Assembly: GCF_900114035.1 (NCBI RefSeq)
Contig: NZ_FORP01000021.1
Coordinates: forward strand, 1-64,000
Origin: Amycolatopsis sacchari
GTDB lineage: Bacteria > Actinomycetota > Actinomycetes > Mycobacteriales > Pseudonocardiaceae
Reading direction: 5' to 3'
Length of the DNA: 64,000 nt
The notes beneath the pieces are model-generated. The model was not told the origin of the DNA and searched no databases. It was given only the letters and a program-made list of their open reading frames with translations. Below, piece after piece: positions 37,107 to 45,872 of this stretch. Numbering within the stretch: position 1 is the stretch's first letter; every line of letters begins with the position of its first letter. Position numbers and translations under genes: made by a program.

Positions 37107-38927
37107 CTACCCCGCCGGATTCTCCCGGAGGTGCCGGAGTTCGTCATCCGCCAATGCCTTTGTCGGTTTCCTCAGCACCGCCCGGATCCGGGCCGGGTCG
37201 GCCTTTGGCGTTCGGTCCGCGGTGAGCAGGCCGTTGCGTTCCTGCTCCGTGTCGGTAAGCTGCGTGTAGCAAAAACCCGCCAGCGCGGGGGAATCGAGCA
37301 CAGCGCTCACCAGATCGTCGAGCTTGTGGACGAGGTCTTCGCCGTCGGCGACCGTTGAATAGCCGAACCAGTTCTCACCTTCAGCGTAGGTCAGGCCACC
37401 GAACTCGGTCAGCATGACGGGACGGTCCGGATCGGGCTCGCCGAGGACGAGCCTGCGCGCGCCGGGGCGTCCGGCGCGCAGGCTCTCCGTCACCGTCGCC
37501 TTGTCCCCGTAACGACTGCGCAGCGAGGAACCCGTGGGCGCGTAGTCGTGCACCCCGTACACATCCGCCTCCGGGCATTCCCAACCGTCGTTGCCTATGA
37601 CGGGACGGCTCGGATCGACGGCCTTCGTCAGGTGGTACAGCGAACGCGCGAAATGCTCCTGGGACGGCGACGACGCGATGTCCGGCACTCCCCAGCTCTC
37701 GTTGATCGGCACCCACGTCACGATGCACGGGTGGCTGCGGTCCCTCCTCAGGATCTCCAGCCATTCCCGCGTCAGCCGCTCGACGGCGGTGGGCCCGAAC
37801 TCGTACGCGTTCGCCGTTTCACCCCAGACGAGCAATCCCAGCCGATCGCACCAGTAGAGGAACCGCGGGTCCTCGACCTTCTGGTGCACCCGCACGCCGT
37901 TGAAGCCGAGTTCCTTCACCAACTCGACTTCCCTGCGGAGCGCCTTCGCGTCCGGAGCGGTCAGATGGGACTGCGGCCAGTACCCCTGTTCGAGCACCAT
38001 GCGCGGGTAGTACGGCAGGTGGTTGAGCAGAAACCGGCCATCGGCGGTACCCACGTCGCGCAGGCCGAGGTAGCTCGCGACCTCGTCCACCTGCCCGTCC
38101 CCGGACTCCACCGTCACGGTCGCGTCGACGAGCGCCGGGTGCTCGGGCGACCACAGCAGACGGTTGCGGTCCTGCCCGTGACGCAGCGCGGGAATCGCGA
38201 TGTCGAACCGGAAAGCGCTGTCCTCGACCCGGACGGACTGGTCCGCCAGCACCTCGTCGTCGTGCCTGAGGACGACCCGCACAGTGGCCGCCGGGCCGGA
38301 AAGTTCGCCTTCACACGTGACCGAGGCCCGCAGGAGGTCCGGCGTCCAGTGCAGCTCACGCAGGTGCACTTCCGGCACCACCTCCGCCCACACGGGCTGC
38401 CAGATGCCGGTCGTGCGGTGGTACCAGATGTCGTGCGGCTCGGCGCGCCAGTCCTGCTTTCCGCGCGGCTGCGCCACATCCGCAGGCCGGTCCTCCGCGC
38501 GGACCACAATGGACTGTGCTCCCGCGCCGAGAACTCCCGTGATGTCAAAGGAAAACGGGGTCTGGCCACCCTCGTGCGTACCGACCAGCGCGCCGTTGAC
38601 CCACACGGACGCGCGGTAGTCGACAGCGCCGAAGTGCAGCAGCAACCGCTGCCCGGGAGCCGGCCGGGGAGCGTCGAACTCGCGCCGGTACCACACCACG
38701 GCGTGCGGTTCGGGCTCGTGCACCCCGGACAGCTCCGACTCCGGCGGGTACGGCACGACGATCGTGCGGTCGAACGCGTCCGCGCCGTGCTGCCAGCATT
38801 CGGCAAGGCCACGGTCGCTGTCGTCGAACGCGAAACCCCACGGGCCGCAGAGGGTGATCCAGTCCTGCCGGACCAGTTGCGGGCGGGGGCAGACTTCTTC
38901 GGGCTCGGCGTCGATCACGCTCGGCAC
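37107..38927 (-). CDS. glycoside hydrolase family 2 (beta-galactosidase/glucuronidase-like)
   Basis: 606 residues. The sugar-binding jelly roll (VWYRREFDAPRPAPGQRLLL, FGAVDYRASVWVNGALVG) and immunoglobulin-like domain precede a TIM barrel with the acid/base glutamate in WVPINESWG and the nucleophile in PVMLTEFGGLTY; GFNGVRVHQKVEDPRFLYWCD is the first barrel hallmark. No signal peptide, so it acts in the cytosol on imported oligosaccharides. GTG 38927 or GTG 38918 could start it. The exact sugar specificity cannot be read. Confidence 0.92.
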   Translation of the reverse strand: MPSVIDAEPEEVCPRPQLVRQDWITLCGPWGFAFDDSDRGLAECWQHGADAFDRTIVVPYPPESELSGVHEPEPHAVVWYRREFDAPRPAPGQRLLLHFGAVDYRASVWVNGALVGTHEGGQTPFSFDITGVLGAGAQSIVVRAEDRPADVAQPRGKQDWRAEPHDIWYHRTTGIWQPVWAEVVPEVHLRELHWTPDLLRASVTCEGELSGPAATVRVVLRHDDEVLADQSVRVEDSAFRFDIAIPALRHGQDRNRLLWSPEHPALVDATVTVESGDGQVDEVASYLGLRDVGTADGRFLLNHLPYYPRMVLEQGYWPQSHLTAPDAKALRREVELVKELGFNGVRVHQKVEDPRFLYWCDRLGLLVWGETANAYEFGPTAVERLTREWLEILRRDRSHPCIVTWVPINESWGVPDIASSPSQEHFARSLYHLTKAVDPSRPVIGNDGWECPEADVYGVHDYAPTGSSLRSRYGDKATVTESLRAGRPGARRLVLGEPDPDRPVMLTEFGGLTYAEGENWFGYSTVADGEDLVHKLDDLVSAVLDSPALAGFCYTQLTDTEQERNGLLTADRTPKADPARIRAVLRKPTKALADDELRHLRENPAG

Positions 38928-38956
38928 CCTACAACCGGAGAAGCCCGCGCGACTCG

Positions 38957-38985
38957 TTGATGCCGCAGTGGCGCGCTGCTATCAT
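38957..38985 (+). promoter_or_regulatory. sigma-70-type promoter of the S1-domain gene
   Basis: TTGATG (38957-38962) and TATCAT (38980-38985) are 17 bases apart, an unusually good match for a GC-rich genome. Transcription would start near 38992, giving a leader of about 135 bases. Confidence 0.6.
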
Positions 38986-39053
38986 GGGCGCGTGACTGCC
39001 GGGTCGGCGACAAGCCGCGAGCGGACAGGTTTCCCGGCCGCTCCGTGATCCTC

Positions 39054-39120
39054 CGGCGGGCCAGGGGCCCGCCGCCCTCCTTCGCGTTCCTCGATGTTTC
39101 TCCGGGACAGCGGAAGGAGG
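39054..39120 (+). promoter_or_regulatory. structured leader that can mask the Shine-Dalgarno
   Basis: CGGCGGGCC (39054-39062) pairs perfectly with 39066-39074. Directly after it, CCTCCTT (39076-39082) is the exact complement of the Shine-Dalgarno AAGGAGG at 39114-39120. A fold with this pairing would close the ribosome site of the S1 gene, suggesting leader-based, perhaps autogenous, control. Confidence 0.5.
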
Positions 39121-39126
39121 TGAAAG

Positions 39127-39363
39127 ATGTCCCAGTCCACGACGTGGCACGAGTTCGTCGCGAACAGCAGTGAAGGCGGAGCCGTCGAAGCGACCGTGAC
39201 GAAGGTGCTGCCTTTCGGCGCGCTCCTCGAGGTCGCACCAGGCGTGCACGGCCTGCTGCCGTCCGACGAGTGGCCCGCGGAGCCGGCACCCGGTTCGACC
39301 GTGCGGGTCCGGGTGGCTGAGATCGACGTCCTGCGGCGCAGGATGAGGTTCGCCGCCGCCTGA
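39127..39363 (+). CDS. stand-alone S1 RNA-binding domain protein
   Basis: 78 residues, essentially one S1 OB fold: GGAVEATVTKVLPFGALLEV, GVHGLLPSDEWP and STVRVRVAEIDVLRRRMRF. It should bind single-stranded RNA. The Shine-Dalgarno AAGGAGGTGA is a near-complete match to the 16S rRNA tail, just ahead of ATG 39127, so translation is strong when the leader is open. A long structured leader and a strong promoter suggest a stress- or growth-regulated RNA chaperone. A perfect 14-bp terminator follows. Confidence 0.88.
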   Translation: MSQSTTWHEFVANSSEGGAVEATVTKVLPFGALLEVAPGVHGLLPSDEWPAEPAPGSTVRVRVAEIDVLRRRMRFAAA

Positions 39364-39374
39364 TCGGGGCACGA

Positions 39375-39409
39375 GGGTGTGGGGGCAGGTTGAGGCTGCC
39401 CCCACACCC
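39375..39409. terminator. bidirectional terminator
   Basis: GGGTGTGGGGGCAG (39375-39388) pairs perfectly with 39396-39409 around a seven-base loop, between the convergent S1-domain and PP2C genes. Confidence 0.8.
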
Positions 39410-39431
39410 GCCGAGTCTAGCTACGGACAGC

Positions 39432-40166
39432 TCAGCTGACGTCGGCGACGACGCAGGTGATGTTGTCCGGACCGCCGCCGGCGTTGGCCAGCTCGACGAG
39501 CTTCTGCACCGTGGCGTCCGGGTCGGTGACCGTGGTCAGCGTTTCCGCGATCAGCTCCGGCGGGACGACGTCGGACAGCCCGTCCGAACAGATGAGATAC
39601 CGGTCGCCGGGCTGGGCCTCGACCACGAACACGTCCGGGTCCGCCTGGCCGCCGCTCTGCAGCGCCCGCGTCAGCACCGAACGGCTCGGGTGGGTCATGG
39701 CCGCCTCCGGCGTGATCCGGCCCTGGTCGACCAGCTCCTGCACCACCGTGTGGTCGCGGGTGATCTGCTCCAGTTCCCCGCTCCGCAGCCGGTAGGCCCG
39801 CGAATCACCGACGTGCGCGACCACGAACTCCTTGCCGCGCCACAGCAGGGCGGTCAACGTGGTGCCCATGCCCTGCAGCGCAGGGTCCTCCTCCGCCAGC
39901 GACGTCAGCCGCCGCACGGCGTCGGTCACCGTCTCCTCGAGTGCCTCGGCCGGGTCCGCGTCCTCCTCGGCGAGCCGCCCGTCCAGGTCGGTGACCGCCG
40001 CGATCGCCGCCGAGCTGGCGACCTCACCGGCGACGTGCCCGCCCATCCCGTCGGCGACCGCGAGCAGCCGCGAGCTGGTGAAGACCGAGTCCTCGTTCGC
40101 ATCCCGCCGCTGGCCGACATCGGTCGCGACGGCATACCGGAGCGTCAGTGACCCACTGGGTTCCAT
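39432..40166 (-). CDS. PP2C-family serine/threonine phosphatase
   Basis: 244 residues, only the catalytic domain. RYAVATDVGQRRDANEDS, LLAVADGMGGHVAGEVAS, FVVAHVGDSRAYRLRSGEL, DRYLICSDGLSDVVPPELI and GGPDNITCVVADV are the PP2C metal-binding motifs. Unlike PstP there is no membrane anchor, so it is a soluble phosphatase acting on Ser/Thr-phosphorylated proteins. ATG 40166 fits the fold's start; a longer frame to 40271 has no homology. Confidence 0.93.
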   Translation of the reverse strand: MEPSGSLTLRYAVATDVGQRRDANEDSVFTSSRLLAVADGMGGHVAGEVASSAAIAAVTDLDGRLAEEDADPAEALEETVTDAVRRLTSLAEEDPALQGMGTTLTALLWRGKEFVVAHVGDSRAYRLRSGELEQITRDHTVVQELVDQGRITPEAAMTHPSRSVLTRALQSGGQADPDVFVVEAQPGDRYLICSDGLSDVVPPELIAETLTTVTDPDATVQKLVELANAGGGPDNITCVVADVS

Positions 40167-40292
40167 AGGTGAAGTAAAGCAGTGGGCGTTCGGCGAATAC
40201 GGCCCACCTACGCGTTGTTCCTCTCCCGTTGTCACGTCGTCGCCACCCCTCCCGGCTCTCCGGCGAGACATTATCGACCCGGGCGACGGCCG

Positions 40293-41255
40293 TCACGGCA
40301 CCGGACGGACGTACGCGTAGGCGCGGTCGGTCACCTCGAAACCGACACGCTGGTAGACGCCCAAGGCGTTGTGGGCGTTGCTCTCGTCGACCCCCAGCGT
40401 CGCGCGCTCGTAACCCTGCTCCCGGGCGACGGTGACCGTGTGCGTCAGCAGAGCCGTCGCGATGCCGCGTCCACGCAGCTCGCCGCGCGTCCCGACGTAC
40501 GACACCAGCAGCTCGCGGACACCCGTCGCCGCGGCGTCGGACTCGTAGAACGCCGACAACACGAACGCCGCGACCTCGCCATGTTCACCCAGAAGCAGGA
40601 ACGACGTCTCCGGCCGGAACGCCGGACTGCCCGTCACCCGGTGCCGGAACAGCTCCGGCGAGTACGCCGTCATGCCCCAGTGCCCGGCGAAGGTGTCGTT
40701 CAGCGCGTCCCTGATCGCCTCGTCGTGCTCCGGCGCGTAGCCCACCAGGCGCAGCTCCCCGGGCAGCGGACGCGGGACGGGCTGCTCCCCCAGGTCCATC
40801 CGCATGGTCGCGAACGAACGCAGCCTGGCGAAACCGTTCGCTTCCAGCAGCCGGGCGTACCACCGTTGGTTCTCGTGAGCACGCCCGTGCAGCTCCAGGT
40901 CCGCGTCGGGGAACGTCTGCGCGTGCAGCTGAGGACCGGTGCGCAGCAGCCATCCGACCAGCTTCTCCCCCAGCCCGGACTCGCGGTGATCGGGGTGCAG
41001 CTGCAGTTCGACGCGCATCCGGTGCTCCGGGTTCGCCTCCACCCGTGGCACGGCCATCGCGTACCCGAGCAGCCGCTCGCCGCTCCACACGGAGGTGCTC
41101 CCATCCCGCAGCCGCACGTTGGGGGCGGTCAGCTCCTCGCGCACGTCCTCGACGCTGTGGTGCTCGTGCGTCGGCTCCACCGCCTCCGCCGCCCGCAGCA
41201 GCCCGGCCACCGGTTCCGCGTCGCCGGCCGTCAACGGCCGCCAGATCTCGTCCAC
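40293..41255 (-). CDS. tandem GNAT acetyltransferase
   Basis: 320 residues with two GNAT domains. Domain 1: MRVELQLHPDHRESGLGEKL (acetyl-CoA loop form less conserved). Domain 2: YVGTRGELRGRGIATALLTH with the full R-GxGxA loop and NAHNALGVYQRVGFEV. The two-domain layout and length resemble mycothiol synthase MshD, but the diagnostic segments do not match well enough to use that name. Many actinobacterial tandem GNATs are aminoglycoside-like or small-molecule acetylases. GTG 41255 starts it. Confidence 0.85.
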   Translation of the reverse strand: MDEIWRPLTAGDAEPVAGLLRAAEAVEPTHEHHSVEDVREELTAPNVRLRDGSTSVWSGERLLGYAMAVPRVEANPEHRMRVELQLHPDHRESGLGEKLVGWLLRTGPQLHAQTFPDADLELHGRAHENQRWYARLLEANGFARLRSFATMRMDLGEQPVPRPLPGELRLVGYAPEHDEAIRDALNDTFAGHWGMTAYSPELFRHRVTGSPAFRPETSFLLLGEHGEVAAFVLSAFYESDAAATGVRELLVSYVGTRGELRGRGIATALLTHTVTVAREQGYERATLGVDESNAHNALGVYQRVGFEVTDRAYAYVRPVP

Positions 41256-41322
41256 CGGACGAGCCTATGGGGAGCCGGACACCCGTCCCATCGATTTTCC
41301 GGCAACCGTTAACCTGCTGGTC

Positions 41323-42054
41323 GTGCTCGTGCTGCTGCCCCCTTCCGAAACCAAGGCCCCCGGTGGGGACGGACCGCCGCTGCAGCTCGACGAACTGTCC
41401 TACCCCGAGCTGAACCCGGTCCGCCGCAAGCTCGCCGACGCCCTCGTCGACCTCGCGGCCGACGTCCCGGCGAGCCTCGACGCCCTGGGGCTTTCGCCGC
41501 GGCAGGAGGACGAGGTCGCGCGCAACGCCGTCCTGTGGTCGTCGCCGACGCTTCCCGCGCTGGAGCGCTACACCGGCGTGCTCTACGACGCGCTGGACAT
41601 CGGCGGGTTCACCAAGGCGCAGCTGGCCAAGGCACAGCGCCGCCTCGCCGTCGCGTCCGCGCTCTTCGGCATCGCGCGTGGCGACGACCGGATCCCCGCC
41701 TACCGCCTCTCCGGTGGCACGTCGCTGCCCTCACTCGGCGCCCTGCGCACGCTCTGGCGCCCGGCGCTGGAACCCGTGCTGGCCGGTCTGGACGAACTGG
41801 TCGTCGACCTCCGCTCCGGCGCTTACGCCGCGCTTGCGCGCATCCCCGGCGCGGTGAGCGTGCGCGTGGTGACGTCGAGCGGCAAGACGATCAGCCACTT
41901 CAACAAGGCCTACAAGGGCAGGCTCGCGGCCGCACTCGCGAAGGCTCCCCGTGAACTGTCCACTGTGGAGGGTTTGCTGCGCGTGGCGGCCAAGGCCGGG
42001 TTCGACGTGCGGCGAACCGGGGAGCGCGAGCTCGACCTCGTCATCGAGCCCTGA
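41323..42054 (+). CDS. yaaA: YaaA-family peroxide stress protein
   Basis: 243 residues. LVLLPPSETKAPGGDG at the start, LGLSPRQEDEVARNAVLW, PALERYTGVLYDALD and YRLSGGTSLPSLGALRTLW identify the YaaA/DUF328 family, which lowers free iron and DNA damage during peroxide stress. A SHFNKAYKGR motif near the end matches too. GTG 41323 or 41329 starts it. The stop overlaps the convergent flavoprotein gene by 14 bases. Confidence 0.9.
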   Translation: MLVLLPPSETKAPGGDGPPLQLDELSYPELNPVRRKLADALVDLAADVPASLDALGLSPRQEDEVARNAVLWSSPTLPALERYTGVLYDALDIGGFTKAQLAKAQRRLAVASALFGIARGDDRIPAYRLSGGTSLPSLGALRTLWRPALEPVLAGLDELVVDLRSGAYAALARIPGAVSVRVVTSSGKTISHFNKAYKGRLAAALAKAPRELSTVEGLLRVAAKAGFDVRRTGERELDLVIEP

Positions 42055-43141
42055 ACCGGTCCGGCGCGTACGGCGCCAGGTCGAGCGCGGGTTCCTCGCC
42101 CAGGGCCAGTGACGCGACGAGCGCACCCGCGAACGGCGCCAGCGTCAGGCCGCCTGCGCCGAACCCCGTCGCCACCAGGACGTCCGGCGTCCCGGGAAGC
42201 GCGCCGAGCAGCGGCAGCCCGTCCTCCGAGGCCGGGCGGAAGCCGACGCGCGTCTCCAGCAGGGTCGCGTCCGCGAGGCCCGGCGCGACGGCGAGCGCGT
42301 TGTCCAGCACCTCACGCTGCCCTGCCGCCGTCACGCGGTAGTCGAAGCCGGAACCGGTTTCGCGCGTCGCACCGGCGACCACCCGCGAACCGGGGAACGC
42401 CAGCAGGTAGTGGCTCGACACCGGTAGCACGACCGGCCACGGCCCCGTCTCCACGCCGGGCAGCTCGAAGTGGCTGATCTGCCCACGTTGCGGCTCCACA
42501 CCCAGTCGCACGCCGAGCGGGGCGACCAGTTCACCGCTCCACGCACCCGCCGCTACCACCACCTTGTCCGCCGCCAGCGGCTCGCCGTCCACGAGCACCG
42601 CGCCCTCGGACGACAGCTCCGCCTGTCCCGACACGCTGGACGCGCCACGCCGGGCGGCCGCCGCGAGCAGCGCCTCCCGCAGGCGGCGGCCGTCGACCCG
42701 GCCACCGCCCTCCACGTGCACCGCGCCGAGGTCCGGGGCGAGCGCCGGGAACAGCTCCCGCGCCTGCCCGGGGTCCAGCCGCCGCACCGCGCCCGCCTCC
42801 GGTACCGCCGCCGCTCGCCGGCTCACCCGCTCGAAGGCCTCGGACAGCTCACCCTCGTCGGCCGACACCACCATGGCGCCGACCACCTCGAACGACGAGT
42901 CCGCCTCGCCGTCCTCGGCCAGCTCCGCCACGAGCGTGCGGTAGTACACGGCCGCCGCCGACGCCGCGCGGAAGTGCTCCTCCTCCGCCCGCGACGTCCA
43001 CGGGCTCACGATGCCCGCTCCGGCCGCCGTCGCGACCCCCGTCCGCGCCGCGTCCACGACGACGACCTCCGCGCCCCGGCGCGCCAGCTGGTACGCGGTG
43101 CTCGCGCCCGCGATCCCCGATCCGATGACCACTACCCGCAT
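42041..43141 (-). CDS. FAD-dependent amine/amino-acid oxidase (DAO family)
   Basis: 366 residues. The ADP-binding motif VVVIGSGIAGASTAYQLARR opens the protein; GAGIVSPW, KVVVAAGAWSGELVAPLGV and RVGFRPASEDGLPLLGAL with TGFGAGGLTLAP near the end are typical of glycine oxidase/D-amino-acid oxidase relatives. It would oxidise amino acids or secondary amines with FAD. ATG 43139-43141 is chosen; a GTG six bases upstream is possible. Not tied to a thiamine operon here, so ThiO is not assigned. Confidence 0.87.
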   Translation of the reverse strand: MRVVVIGSGIAGASTAYQLARRGAEVVVVDAARTGVATAAGAGIVSPWTSRAEEEHFRAASAAAVYYRTLVAELAEDGEADSSFEVVGAMVVSADEGELSEAFERVSRRAAAVPEAGAVRRLDPGQARELFPALAPDLGAVHVEGGGRVDGRRLREALLAAAARRGASSVSGQAELSSEGAVLVDGEPLAADKVVVAAGAWSGELVAPLGVRLGVEPQRGQISHFELPGVETGPWPVVLPVSSHYLLAFPGSRVVAGATRETGSGFDYRVTAAGQREVLDNALAVAPGLADATLLETRVGFRPASEDGLPLLGALPGTPDVLVATGFGAGGLTLAPFAGALVASLALGEEPALDLAPYAPDRFRAR

Positions 43142-43227
43142 GGTCACGAGTCTGCCGGTAATTCAGTTGCCCCCGCACCCGTGCCCGGCCAGAATCCGAA
43201 GCTCCGACGGAAGGAAGGAGGCACACG

Positions 43228-43278
43228 ATGGCTGTCCCCGTGCTGAACCGTGCCCTTTTCCGTCCGCCCCGCGGCTGA
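43228..43278 (+). CDS. 16-residue leader peptide upstream of the RIO kinase
   Basis: AAGGAAGGAGG lies directly ahead of ATG 43228, which starts MAVPVLNRALFRPPRG and ends at TGA 43276-43278, 39 bases before the kinase ATG. The stop is inside a small hairpin (CGGCTG/CAGCCG). The ribosome site is stronger than that of the kinase itself, so translation is likely. It may attenuate or couple translation of the kinase. It could also be a chance frame. Confidence 0.45.
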   Translation: MAVPVLNRALFRPPRG

Positions 43279-43317
43279 CCGCAGCCGGTGGGGCACCTTC
43301 CCGAGGAGAACCCACCG

Positions 43318-44202
43318 ATGGCCAACCGTCGCAGTTTCGACGACGAAACCCCGTACGCCCGCCGCGGCCGCCTGACCGAGCACGAACGCGCCCGCCTGGC
43401 CGCACTGCGCGAAGACGCCTACGAACCCGAGATTCCCGGTGACCGCTACTCGACGTGGGACACGGGCGAACGCGGCCCGCGGCCGTACCCGGACTGGCTG
43501 GTGACCGAGCTGGCCGCCGTCGACACCGAGCTGGGTGTGCTCAAGGCGGGCAAGGAGGCCGACGTCCACCTGCTGCGGCGCGGTCTGCCCGACGGTTCCC
43601 GCGCGTGCCTGCTCGCCGCGAAGCGGTACCGCTCGAACGAGCACCGGCAGTTCCACCGTGACGCGAGTTACCTCGAAGGGCGCCGGATGCGCCGGTCACG
43701 CGAGACCCGCGCGATGGCCAACCGGACGTCCTTCGGCCGCAACCTGATCGCCGAGCAGTGGGCGGTCGCCGAGTTCGGGTACCTGTGTCGCTTGTGGACG
43801 GTCGGGCTCCCGGTGCCGTACCCGGTGCAGCGCAACGGGACGGAACTGCTGCTGGAGTTCCTCGGCGAAGAGGACGGTACCGCCGCGCCACGCCTCGAAC
43901 AGCTGCGCCCGGACGCGGACGAGCTGGAGTCACTGTGGTTCCAGGCGCGCCGGGCGCTCGAACTGCTCGCCGGCGAGGGGCTCGCGCACGGCGACCTCTC
44001 GCCGTACAACGTCCTGGTGCACCGCGGCAGGCTCGTGCTCATCGACCTGCCGCAGGTGGTGGACCTGTTCGCCAACCCCGCGGGCCCCGAGTTCCTGGCG
44101 CGCGACGCGGCGAACCTGGCCCGCTGGTTCACCGCCCGCGGCCTGGACGTCGACGTGCCTTCGCTCACTTCGGAGCTGTCCGAACGGGCCGGGCTCCGGT
44201 GA
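43318..44202 (+). CDS. RIO-family serine kinase
   Basis: 294 residues. LGVLKAGKEADVHLLRR is the RIO flexible-loop/P-loop form, followed by LAAKRYRSNEHRQFH (catalytic Lys), the catalytic loop GEGLAHGDLSPYNVLVH and the metal-binding LVLIDLPQVVDLF. These atypical kinases are ribosome-linked in eukaryotes and archaea; bacterial roles are not settled. GAGGAG precedes ATG 43318. An unusual small upstream frame precedes it. It lies just upstream of an RNA helicase, which fits an RNA or ribosome-related job. Confidence 0.9.
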   Translation: MANRRSFDDETPYARRGRLTEHERARLAALREDAYEPEIPGDRYSTWDTGERGPRPYPDWLVTELAAVDTELGVLKAGKEADVHLLRRGLPDGSRACLLAAKRYRSNEHRQFHRDASYLEGRRMRRSRETRAMANRTSFGRNLIAEQWAVAEFGYLCRLWTVGLPVPYPVQRNGTELLLEFLGEEDGTAAPRLEQLRPDADELESLWFQARRALELLAGEGLAHGDLSPYNVLVHRGRLVLIDLPQVVDLFANPAGPEFLARDAANLARWFTARGLDVDVPSLTSELSERAGLR

Positions 44203-44423
44203 TCGCGGATGTTCGGGTAGACTCATCACAGACCGCAACCGGCGGCGTGGACAAGTGTTGTTCTTCGCGGCCAAGCCGACTGACACGGCTCGCGGTAATC
44301 CACCCACCAACGGCGCACGGAATGCGCCGGGTCCGTCCTTGTGAACGCCCAGGACAACACTGCGCCCTGCGCCAAGCGGGCAGTTGGGCCTCCTTGCGAC
44401 GTGCCACGTCCGAGAGGCAGTTA
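44203..44423 (+). promoter_or_regulatory. long leader of the DEAD-box helicase
   Basis: About 220 bases. AGTGTTGT (44254-44261) is complementary to ACAACACT (44354-44361), which can close a long hairpin. A possible -10 (TAGACT) is near 44217. Long structured leaders are usual for cold-induced helicases. No protein frame here is convincing. Confidence 0.4.
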
Positions 44424-45791
44424 GTGAGCATCACCCTCGAGTCCACTTCGGTGACCTCGTTCGAAGATTTCAACCTTCCGCAGCCGCTGCTGACGGCGCT
44501 GCGCGACCAGGGCATCGACGCCCCGTTCCCGATCCAGTCGGCCACCCTGCCCGACGCGCTCGCCGGGCGTGACGTGCTGGGCCGCGCCCAGACCGGTTCC
44601 GGCAAGACGCTGGCCTTCGGCCTGGCGCTGCTGGGCAGGCTCGGCGGCGGCAAGGCCCGTCCGAAGCGGCCACGCGCCCTCGTGCTCGTGCCGACCCGTG
44701 AGCTGGCGATGCAGGTCGCCGACTCGCTCAGCCCGCTTGCCAAGGCGATGGGCCTGTGGTGCCGCGTCGCCGTCGGCGGCATGGCCTTCACCCGCCAGGC
44801 CGACGTCCTCAACCGGGGCGTGGACCTGCTGATCGCCACCCCCGGCCGGCTGTCCGACCACGTCCGCCAGGGCACCTGCGTGCTCTCCGACGTGAACTTC
44901 GTCGCCCTCGACGAGGCCGACCAGATGGCCGACATGGGCTTCCTGCCGCAGGTCCGCGAGATCCTGGACCTGACCCCGCCCGGCGGCCAGCGCCTGCTGT
45001 TCTCGGCCACCCTCGACGGTGACGTGAAGAAGCTGGTGGACCGCTACCTGACCGACCCGGTCGAGCACTCGGTCGCGCCCGCCACGGCGAGCGTGGACAC
45101 GATGGACCACTACGTGTTCCAGGTGACCCACCAGGACAAGCAGGCCATCGTCACCGAGATCGGCGCCCGCGAGGGCCGCACGATCATGTTCGTGCGCACC
45201 AAGCACCACGTCGACCGGCTCGCCGAGCGGCTGCGCGCCAAGGGCGTGGCGGCCGGTGCGCTGCACGGCGGCAAGACGCAGGGCCAGCGCAACCGCGTGC
45301 TGTCGGACTTCAAGGACGGCCACACCCCGGTGCTGGTCGCCACGGACGTCGCCGCGCGCGGCATCCACGTCGACGACGTCAGCCTGGTGCTGCACGTCGA
45401 CCCGGCGGCCGACCACAAGGACTACCTGCACCGGGCGGGCCGCACGGCCCGTGCGGGCGCGTCGGGCACCGTGGTCACGCTGGTCACGCACGACCAGCGC
45501 CGCACCGTGCGCCGCATGACGGAGAAGGCCGGCGTGCGCGCCCAGTCCGCCACCGTGCGGCCGGGTGACGCCGACCTCGCCCGCATCACCGGTGCCCGCG
45601 AGCCGAGCGGTGAGCCGGTCGTCGAGCGCCGCCGTGAGCCGCAGCCGCGGCGCGCCGGCGGTCCCCGTGGTGACCGGCAGGGCAGGGCCCGCGGCTTCGG
45701 CAGCGGCCACCGCCAGGGCGGCTACCGCGAAGGCGGCGCTCGTCCGCCGCGGCGTGACGGCCGCGGTCCCTCGCGACGCGCGCGGGACTGA
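44424..45791 (+). CDS. DEAD-box ATP-dependent RNA helicase
   Basis: 455 residues. Motifs in order: Q motif FPIQSATLPDALAGRDVLG, motif I AQTGSGKT, Ia PTRELAMQV, Ib TPGR, II DEAD (LDEADQM), III SAT, then helicase-C motifs IMFVRTKH, VATDVAARGIHVDDV and HRAGRTARAG. An Arg/Gly-rich RNA-binding tail ends the protein (RRDGRGPSRRARD). It is RhlE/CsdA-like and would remodel RNA in the cold or in ribosome assembly. GTG 44424 follows GAGAGG. Confidence 0.93.
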   Translation: MSITLESTSVTSFEDFNLPQPLLTALRDQGIDAPFPIQSATLPDALAGRDVLGRAQTGSGKTLAFGLALLGRLGGGKARPKRPRALVLVPTRELAMQVADSLSPLAKAMGLWCRVAVGGMAFTRQADVLNRGVDLLIATPGRLSDHVRQGTCVLSDVNFVALDEADQMADMGFLPQVREILDLTPPGGQRLLFSATLDGDVKKLVDRYLTDPVEHSVAPATASVDTMDHYVFQVTHQDKQAIVTEIGAREGRTIMFVRTKHHVDRLAERLRAKGVAAGALHGGKTQGQRNRVLSDFKDGHTPVLVATDVAARGIHVDDVSLVLHVDPAADHKDYLHRAGRTARAGASGTVVTLVTHDQRRTVRRMTEKAGVRAQSATVRPGDADLARITGAREPSGEPVVERRREPQPRRAGGPRGDRQGRARGFGSGHRQGGYREGGARPPRRDGRGPSRRARD

Positions 45792-45805
45792 TCGCAGCAG
45801 TTCAG

Positions 45806-45837
45806 GGAGGCCATCGTCCGTTGTGACGGTGGCCTCC
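45806..45837 (+). terminator. hairpin after the helicase gene
   Basis: GGAGGCCA (45806-45813) pairs with TGGCCTCC (45830-45837), with GTC/GAC extending the stem inside. It lies before bioF. Confidence 0.6.
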
Positions 45838-45872
45838 ACTGCGTTCCGGGTCCGGCCTGAGAGACTGCCGGG

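Noticed and set aside
36674..37225. Open frame through the 31-bp repeat
   Set aside because: A 31-base period shifts frame each copy; translation is low-complexity and runs into the antisense of the glycosidase.
40293..41255. Mycothiol synthase mshD
   Set aside because: Two GNAT domains and the length fit, but the segments typical of MshD are not seen; named only as tandem GNAT.
42041..43141. Thiamine glycine oxidase thiO
   Set aside because: Family fits, but there are no thiamine genes nearby and no diagnostic residues could be assigned.
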